From: Lachnospiraceae bacterium
GTDB lineage: Bacteria; Bacillota; Clostridia; Lachnospirales; Lachnospiraceae
Reading direction: 5' to 3'
NCBI GenBank assembly: GCA_024689465.1
Contig: JAILDL010000117.1
Coordinates: 1-53,190 of the forward strand
Length of the DNA stretch: 53,190 nucleotides
Below are positions 44,538 through 51,700 of this stretch, piece by piece. The translations under genes were made by a program, and so were the position numbers. Position 1 is the stretch's first letter, and the number at the start of each line of letters is the position of its first letter. The notes under the pieces were generated by a model that was not told the DNA's origin, searched no databases, and saw nothing but the letters and a program-made list of their open reading frames with translations.

Positions 44538-44551
44538 TGTTGTATACAACA
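44538..44551 (-). promoter_or_regulatory. Operator 2, upstream palindrome
   Basis: TGTTGTATACAACA is a perfect 14-base palindrome sharing the core TTGTATACAA with operator 1. The two centres are 57 bases apart, between five and six DNA turns, with this copy upstream of the -35 box. Two sites at such spacing could allow looping or cooperative binding by the GntR protein. Confidence 0.6.
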
Positions 44552-44570
44552 AAACATTCATAAATATGCA

Positions 44571-44608
44571 AAGAAAAAGCAGCCTGCACCGTTCCGGTAC
44601 AGACTGCT
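44571..44608 (-). terminator. Rho-independent terminator after the GH43-like gene
   Basis: On the minus strand a 14-pair stem (arms AGCAGTCTGTACCG and CGGTGCAGGCTGCT, two G-T pairs) closes a GAA loop and is followed by TTTTCTT. It lies about 70 bases after the glycosidase stop codon and separates that gene from the citrate-synthase operon promoter. Confidence 0.88.
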
Positions 44609-44678
44609 CATTATACTAGATCCTTCAAAAAGAAACCGTACAACCTATGGATCGAAATAACAATCGTTTCAAAAAAGA

Positions 44679-45587
44679 TCAGGGACGAAAATACTCTTCG
44701 TAATCCATGTAAGGTCTTCCGCTGCTCTTAAAATGAATGGGCAGGACCACATAACGGGAATCATGATAATCCTTTCCGTTCCAGCGATCCGCAAAGTAAT
44801 AATACTGCCCGCTTTTCTTAAAGATAAAGGCAGGCTGGGTCTGGTAGGTGGTGCTGTCTCCGATCTTATGCAGAATGCTCCAGCGCCCCTCCATACTGTC
44901 GGAAACCGCAAACTTACACTGGTTGGGATCCCATCCGGTGCAATAGGAAGAAAACATGTAATAGGTACCGCCCTTTCGCATGATCGCAGGTGCTTCCCGG
45001 TACTCTCCCTGCCAGAGGCGATTTACCAGGGCATCCACATTCAGATAATCTTCGCTTAAGCGGTAAATATGCAGATCTGCATTATCCCTGGCCGCAGAAA
45101 CAAAGTAGGCAGTATTATCCACATCTTTAAACAACGTGCAGTCTCTGGACATATAACCGTAGGGACGGAAGCTTCCCAGATAGGTAAAATTACCGTCCGG
45201 GGTATCGCAGATGGCAATGGCACAGGCTGCCGCGCTGTAATCCTTGCCGTTTTCCATGTGCATCCACATGACGAACTTGCCCGTCTTTTCGTTATAAAGC
45301 ACCTTGGGCCGTTCGATGTTGACCTTGGAGCCGTCCTCATTGGAGAGCTTCAGATCCGTACGCACCCGGTGGATCTTGGTTGCTGAGCGTGTGGTCAGCA
45401 CATTGTTGCGAAACTCCCAGTTGATCAGATCATGGGACCGGTAGCAGCTGATATAATTATCACCCAGTCGGTTTTCCCCGTACCAATAATAAAAGTCCTT
45501 CCATTCCAGGATATACCCTCCGTGGGCATGGATCACATTCCCGTTGGTATCCAGCCAGATCGCCCCGTTTTGTAATTCCTTTTGCAT
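44679..45587 (-). CDS. GH43-like cytosolic glycosidase
   Basis: The sequence reads as a five-bladed beta-propeller glycosidase of family GH43, closest in pattern to the exo-beta-1,3-galactanase-like group: GAIWLDTNGNVIHAHGGYI, FYYWYGENRLGD, CYRSHDLINWEF, then APAIMRKGGTYYMFSSYCTGW. It has 302 residues and no signal peptide, so it should act on imported oligosaccharides. I chose ATG 45587 because AAGGGG lies five bases upstream. It is a single-gene unit with its own promoter and terminator, and no transporter is beside it. The substrate is uncertain (galactan, arabinan or xylan side chains). Confidence 0.88.
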   Translation of the reverse strand: MQKELQNGAIWLDTNGNVIHAHGGYILEWKDFYYWYGENRLGDNYISCYRSHDLINWEFRNNVLTTRSATKIHRVRTDLKLSNEDGSKVNIERPKVLYNEKTGKFVMWMHMENGKDYSAAACAIAICDTPDGNFTYLGSFRPYGYMSRDCTLFKDVDNTAYFVSAARDNADLHIYRLSEDYLNVDALVNRLWQGEYREAPAIMRKGGTYYMFSSYCTGWDPNQCKFAVSDSMEGRWSILHKIGDSTTYQTQPAFIFKKSGQYYYFADRWNGKDYHDSRYVVLPIHFKSSGRPYMDYEEYFRP

Positions 45588-45625
45588 ACTATCCCCTTTT
45601 TCTTGAATCAAATGATGTTACTTCT

Positions 45626-45654
45626 TTTATACTATGAACCATGATGCTTGTGAA
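45626..45654 (-). promoter_or_regulatory. Promoter of the GH43-like gene
   Basis: TTCACA (45649-45654) and TATAAA (45626-45631) are 17 bases apart on the minus strand, each matching five of six consensus positions. The start of transcription would be about 32 bases before the ATG. No catabolite-type palindrome is evident beside it. Confidence 0.7.
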
Positions 45655-45713
45655 TGCATTTTTCCGCAGCAAGCTGCCCTATTTTGCCAAAAACAACAAT
45701 ATGGAAATGGCAT

Positions 45714-48677
45714 CTACTGCTTCCGATAACGCTTCATGCTTCCCGCAAGCAGGCAGGCAATCCCTGCAAAGATCAAGCCCAGGACCAGAAACCACTTAGG
45801 GTGGATCAGATCCCCGGTATCCGGGGAATCATCCAGCTGAGAGGAAAAGATCGCTTTTCCGCCGCTTACCACCGCGGATCCGTAAGTCGTTCCTCCCACC
45901 GAATAAAAACCGAAGGTGGAAAAATGATTGGTACGGAAGGTAATGCGGCTGGTCTTGGTGGCCGTATCATTGCTTCTGGTATAAGGCATCTCCTCCAGCT
46001 GTCCGTTGGCATCCAGTGCCACCACATGCAGTTTTCCGCCATACAGGGTATCCGGAACCGTCATGGAAATAGCAATGGACTGCGTCCCAAGCTTGGTAAC
46101 GGGAACCGTGCCGCTAGCCTCAAACAGAGAAATATCTGCGATCAGGCAGTTGGAAGGAAGCATCTCCCCGTAGGTACGCTTATAAGCTTGCTCCAGCTTT
46201 GCTCCTGCATCCTCTGTATCCCCGATCTTTAATACAAAATCTCTTCCGGCCCCCTCCAGCTTCCAGGCTGTAAAGTTGTCCGTCAGGAACGTGTGGGTAT
46301 TGATAATGGAATTCCAGCCTGTCTGAGAACCTTGTCCTGCTGCAGGGCTGCTACCGCTATTACCGTTTCCGGGAAGGGAAATGGCGCCTCCTTCTCCGGG
46401 AAGATATGCCGTGGCATTGTTATGAACGCTAACCTCTGCGGCATTCGATTCGCTCACCGTATTTTCTGCAGACGCAGTGTCCGAGTCAGCATCTGCCGCA
46501 TCATTCGAAGAAACTTCCTGAGTATGATCCGGGATCAGACCGGTAAATCCAAAGGCCCCCGGCGCCAGAACAGAGCCGGAAAGGTCCGTTACGTCCGGCG
46601 TCACAATGGCCATATCCACTCCATCCAGGGGGGCGATCCGATAATCCTCATTGGATAAACGGGTGGCCGTATCCTCATAGGATAGACGGGGAAGCACGGA
46701 TCCGGCAAAGATCAGATTCCGCTCCGACTCATGGTCTGCATCGTTGGCAAAGGCCCCCAGGCCGATGGTCTGCGTGGTTGCAGGAATGGTATATACAGAG
46801 ATCGGACAATTATAAAAAGCCCGGTCCTTAATGGCGATCAGATTGGAACCTCCGCTGAGGGAAGAAAGGTTGGTACAGTTGGAAAAGGCCCCTTCTTCAA
46901 TGGTGAGAAGGCTCTCCGGTAAGGTCACATTGGTGATCCCCTTATGACCCGCAAAGGCATAGGGCCCGATGTGCTTTACCCCCTCCGGAATATGGATGCC
47001 GGAATAACCGCCGCCATAGGACAGCAGATACCCGTCTCCCACGATCAGGAACTCTTCTCCCGTCTTCATCCAGTCCGCCAGATATTTGGTACGATCAAAG
47101 GCATAAGGACCAATCCAGCTGACCGTAGAAGGGATCTGTACCTCGGAGAGCTGATCGCAGTGGTAAAAAGCTGCATAATCTATAGTGGTAACTCCTTCCG
47201 GGATGATGGCAGAGGTTAAATTACTGCGGGCATATGCAAAAGAACCGATGGCAGAGATCCCCTCGGGAATGGAAGGCTCGGTTTCATTCCGGCTGTTGTA
47301 GAATGCCTGGTCCGCCACGATCTGTCCGTCTACTACCGTAAACTTGGGCAGAACGTCTCCCTTTTCATTGGCTTCCTTCATCAGTTCATAGAGGTTGGAC
47401 ATGGTGGAGCCGCTTCCGGCTTCCTGTGCCTCCACGGCAGAAGAAGGGGCCGAGCTGCTTGTGGCCGGCAGATAATCCGTATCTTCTCCATCCCGCACAC
47501 GAAGCTGGGTATTATCAACAAATACAACAACGTGGGATCCGTTTACACGGCCGTTGCCAAGAAGGTTCCGGGTAGGATCTGTTGTAGACGTGTCGGTTGT
47601 GAATGTATCTCCGGCGCCACTCTGATCCGGATTGCTTCCATCCGCAGCGTTCCCTTCCGGTGCGGGCGTAGGAGCGGTGCCGTCATCTCCCTCATTTCCG
47701 GAAATCACACCGGTGCCCTCGTTTCCGCTCACATCATTGCCGGAGGCATCGGGAATATTATCAATGGTTTTGATCACGTCTGCCGTATCCTGGAACTCAC
47801 TGGCATCCGCTTCCGTAATGTCTTCCAGATGCTTTGCGGCGGCATCCCCGGCGGTTCCGGACTGGGCCGAGATGGTAAGACGAAAACACCCGTCAAAGGC
47901 ACTGTCATCAATCACATACACAGAGGGCGGGATCTGCAGATAGGTCAGATTCACATCCCCTAAAAAGGCATTCATTTCAATGCGGGTACAGGAATAGGGA
48001 ATGCTGACGGTTTGCAAAGACAGGCAATTTGCAAAGCAAAAAGCCGGAATAGATGTGATATTGGCTCCCAGAGTAACACTTTCCAGACTGTTACAGCCGT
48101 AGAAAGCATATTCCTTAATGGTGGTCACGGAGTCGGGAACCGTAAAGGTACCATTTTGATAACCGGGAAGAAGCTCATACAGGGTGGTCATCTTCCGATT
48201 GTAGATGGCTCCGTTGGCCACAACGAAGTCCTTATTGGCTTTATCCAGAGAAAGGGTGGTCAGATTGTAGCAGCCGATAAACGCACCGCTACCCAGCTCT
48301 TCCACGGCACTTCCCAGGGTTACATCGGTCAGATTATAATCCCCGGAAAAAGCGGCATGGCCGATGGATTTTACGGAATTGCCGGTGGTCAGGCTTTTCA
48401 GAGCCGACATATTGGAAAAGGCGGCATAGGCGATCTTCTTCGTACCACTGCCCATGGTAACGGATTCAATGGTGGAGTTTCCCGCAAAGGCACCCTCTCC
48501 CACGGTTTTTACGGTAGACGGAACAGACACGGCCTGCGCCGTGCCTGTATAAGTAACCAATGTATCACCGCTGAACTGATAATCCGTCGCGGCACTCGCT
48601 TCACCTGTGGGTATCAAAGATACCAACAGAGCTGCGATGATCAGAGAAACTCCGATCCGTTTTAATATCTTTCGCAT
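45714..48677 (-). CDS. BspA-like leucine-rich-repeat surface protein with SPDTG tail
   Basis: This is a secreted cell-surface protein. A signal peptide covers residues 1-30 (KRIGVSLIIAALLVSLIPT, cleavage after ASA). Two blocks of BspA-type LRR_5 repeats follow (about 40-290 and 450-690), with units like AFSGDYNLTDVTLGSAVEEL, separated by a Gly/Ser/Thr/Asp linker (SGNDVSGNEG, TDTSTTDPT). A shared C-terminal domain (about 810-940) precedes SPDTGD at 951, a membrane segment and the basic tail KRYRKQ: a sortase-type sorting signal. It follows the paralogue by 63 bases with no strong terminator between, so they may be co-transcribed. The ribosome site is weak. Adhesion is inferred from the family. 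Confidence 0.92.
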   Translation of the reverse strand: MRKILKRIGVSLIIAALLVSLIPTGEASAATDYQFSGDTLVTYTGTAQAVSVPSTVKTVGEGAFAGNSTIESVTMGSGTKKIAYAAFSNMSALKSLTTGNSVKSIGHAAFSGDYNLTDVTLGSAVEELGSGAFIGCYNLTTLSLDKANKDFVVANGAIYNRKMTTLYELLPGYQNGTFTVPDSVTTIKEYAFYGCNSLESVTLGANITSIPAFCFANCLSLQTVSIPYSCTRIEMNAFLGDVNLTYLQIPPSVYVIDDSAFDGCFRLTISAQSGTAGDAAAKHLEDITEADASEFQDTADVIKTIDNIPDASGNDVSGNEGTGVISGNEGDDGTAPTPAPEGNAADGSNPDQSGAGDTFTTDTSTTDPTRNLLGNGRVNGSHVVVFVDNTQLRVRDGEDTDYLPATSSSAPSSAVEAQEAGSGSTMSNLYELMKEANEKGDVLPKFTVVDGQIVADQAFYNSRNETEPSIPEGISAIGSFAYARSNLTSAIIPEGVTTIDYAAFYHCDQLSEVQIPSTVSWIGPYAFDRTKYLADWMKTGEEFLIVGDGYLLSYGGGYSGIHIPEGVKHIGPYAFAGHKGITNVTLPESLLTIEEGAFSNCTNLSSLSGGSNLIAIKDRAFYNCPISVYTIPATTQTIGLGAFANDADHESERNLIFAGSVLPRLSYEDTATRLSNEDYRIAPLDGVDMAIVTPDVTDLSGSVLAPGAFGFTGLIPDHTQEVSSNDAADADSDTASAENTVSESNAAEVSVHNNATAYLPGEGGAISLPGNGNSGSSPAAGQGSQTGWNSIINTHTFLTDNFTAWKLEGAGRDFVLKIGDTEDAGAKLEQAYKRTYGEMLPSNCLIADISLFEASGTVPVTKLGTQSIAISMTVPDTLYGGKLHVVALDANGQLEEMPYTRSNDTATKTSRITFRTNHFSTFGFYSVGGTTYGSAVVSGGKAIFSSQLDDSPDTGDLIHPKWFLVLGLIFAGIACLLAGSMKRYRKQ

Positions 48678-48740
48678 CTGAAAAGGTACCCGTCACTCCA
48701 TTTATTATTCGTTCCACCAAAAACAGGAAACCGGTTTTGT

Positions 48741-51700
48741 TTAAGCAACTGCGATGTTGGAACTTCTTCGATCCTTCTTCAGGAACAATACGATGGATAA
48801 CAATGCAAGGCCAAGGGCCAGGAACCACTTGGGCTGCAGCAGATCTCCGGTCTTGGGAGAACTGTCGGAGATGCCGCTGGAAAGGTTTGCGGTATCCACA
48901 TATACCGTGTACGGCGAGAAGTGCGTTGCCGTAAAGGTTACGCAGGGAACACCGTCAATGGTGGAGAACTGCGGGTTCAAACGATCCAGGGAGCCTGCCA
49001 CAACGCCTGCCACCTTGTTGTTGCCCATGTAAGGAACCAGTTCATCCGGGATGGGGATGGTCACAGTTACCGCAAGGCCAGTGGTATCCGTGATCTTGGT
49101 AGTTCCGGTGGAATCATACAGGGACAGGTCAAAGGCAAAGTACTTAATGGTATCCAGACTGCCGTATTCCTTCTTCAGCGCATTTGCCACCTGCAGAGTT
49201 GCATCTGCATCTTCGGAAATGGTAACGACAAAGTTATCGGTAGAACCGGTCACCGTTGCGCTGGCCAGGTCGGAATTGGAAATACCGGGCTTTAAGATGT
49301 GCACGGAGGTACGGTTCTTATTGGACGTTCTGGTGGCATTGTTGCCGCTGGTGGATCCGCCGTTTCGATAAATGATGATGTTGTTGGGCGAAACGTTATT
49401 GGGTGTCACATTGTTGGAGGACACACCGGTATACAGGGCGGTTACCGTCAGGTTGGAAGCCGGCATCACAAAGGTGGTTGCACTCATGACAGGGGATGCA
49501 AATTCCACATTGGTGGCACTGGCTGCCCAGCTTGTAAAGGTATAACCTGCCAGAGGCGCATTGGCTGCAACCACAACCGTGGTTCCTGCCGCATAGCTTC
49601 CGCTTCCGCTACCGTTGATGACCGTCAGGGTATACAGGGTGGCGTTATTGGAAGACGACGAGGAAGAATTATTTCCGCTGGTATTACTGCTGTTGTTTCC
49701 ACTGGTATTGGAACCTGCACCGGAGTAGGTATAAACCGCCATGGTATCCACGTTGGAAGTCACGTTGGTAAAAGGCTTGGTCCATCCGGTAAAGGTATAA
49801 TCCGTACGGGTAGGGCTCTTGGGCTCTTCCGCATTACCGCCGTTGGGAACGGTACGGGTAGCCAGAACCGTCAGATCCCAATCATAGAAAGTTACCGTCC
49901 AGGTGGTCTCCGGGATCTCCTCATAGATTGCTACGATCATCATATCTCTGGAAACAGAGGTATAATCACGGTCCCATTTGCTGAACTGCAGTCCTTCCGC
50001 GGAGTGATCCGGTGTGGTAGGAGGAACTGCATCCTCTCCTTCGATGACGCTCTGTTCATCCAGAAGGGTGGTTCCGTCATAGTCATAGAAGCTTACGGTA
50101 TAAACTGCCTTGATGGCATCTCCCAGATTCCAGTTATAGGAAGAATAATTCTCAACCAGTGCAGCTGCAGGACTTCCTTCGGAAGTGGAAACCGTTACGT
50201 TTCGGATGATGGTGCTGGTATCCGAAGCAAAAGCGGAATTATCAAAAATGGATACCGTTGACGGAATGGTCAGCTGCTTCACAGAGGAATTCAGGAACGC
50301 ATAATCGTCAATGGTGGTGGCTGTCATGGGGATCAGCACTTCGTTCATGGTGGAAGTATGATTTTCATCGCAGGCAAAAGCATACTCCGGAACCACACGG
50401 ATCTTGGAAGTAGACAGATCCACCTTACCGATACCGGGAACGTTCATAAAGGCTTCCGGTGCCAGAGAGGTAATGCCGGCCAGTTCTTCACTGCTGACGG
50501 TGGAGGAACCGATGGAATTGGTTCCGGTACCGCATCTGGTCTCCAGACACTCTACCACGCTGTCTCTTGCGCCTGCTTCATTTAATCCGTAGATGATACC
50601 TGCTTCGCATTCAAAGTTGGTACCCAGAGAATTATTACTCTCTGCAACTCCGGTGGTGGGATCTGTGGTAAAGGTAACCGCTGTCAGATTCTCCGCGCAG
50701 GCAAAGGGTCTGAGGCCCATTTCCGATGTACTCTGAGGAAGAATCGCGCTGGTCAGAGCCTTGCAATGGCCAAAGGCATAATCTCCTATCTTCTCTCCGT
50801 TTGCATTACCGGAGCCATACATCTTAACGCTTTCAAGACCCTTATAGCTATTGGGCGCCGTTGAATCATATACGGAGCAGCCGTAGAAGGCATATTCCGG
50901 GATCTCTTCAATGTCGTTCATGACAATGGATTTGATCTTGGTATTGGCGGTTACGCCACTGGTGGTATAGGCCGAAATCGGCGCATAACCACTGCCGTGT
51001 TTGGTCACATCCTGGCTGTGGCTGGCCGCATCGGAAAACAGCTCCGGTGTAAAGGATTCGATACCGGTGGGCATGACGATGTTGTAAGCCGAATCAATGA
51101 TGTTATACAGATTCTCGGGCAGACTGGCGCCTGCTTCATAGGCTTGGACAGCTTCCAGCGGAGACTGGTAGGTACTGTCTAAACCGGAATCGGTCAAACC
51201 CTGGTCTATGGCCTTGTAGTAATCCGAATCAGTATCGGGGGGGTTATCCACATCCGCATAAACCGGGATCTTATACAGATTGTTCTTATCGGTATCCGGA
51301 TCATACATTACATGGAGTAACGAAGGAGAACCGGAGAAGAAATCAATATAAGTCGTAGGCTGGTTGGTGTTGTTGATGTTGCTGCCGGGATCCATGGCAT
51401 ACAAGAACGGCGTTGCAGAGGAGGAAATCGTTCCCACGAATTGCAGATGCAGATCCGGCGCTGTGATCGTGGATGCACTGGCATTGTTAGGCGTATATTC
51501 CTGGGTATTAAAAGCATCCTCTCCGATGGCAACGGTATCCGTTTCAAAGGTAACCTTTTCCAGGTTATAGCAGCCCTTGAAGGCTCCGCTTTCAATGGTG
51601 GAAACCGTCTGGGGAATGACCACGGACTCGATCTGGGTGTTCCCCTGGAATCTGCTTCCGATGGTAGCAATACCGTAAGGTCCGATACCGTCGGGAATAT

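Noticed and set aside
44538-44551. Perfect palindromes as insertion-sequence ends or attachment sites
   Set aside because: No transposase or integrase is nearby and the first palindrome fits the -10 box, so operators are a better reading.
43595-44563. Plus-strand open frame running across the citrate-synthase operon promoter
   Set aside because: It is antisense to the Re-citrate-synthase-like gene and its 3-prime end crosses the promoter and operators; no start signal supports it.
45655-45713. GCAGC/GCTGC repeat after the LRR gene as a terminator
   Set aside because: Only about four pairs can form with a usable loop and it is followed by GGAAAAATG, not a T run on the minus strand.
48678-48740. 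Possible terminator between the two LRR genes
   Set aside because: The AAACCGGTTT palindrome has no room for a loop and nearby alternatives have only five A-T rich pairs; evidence is too weak.
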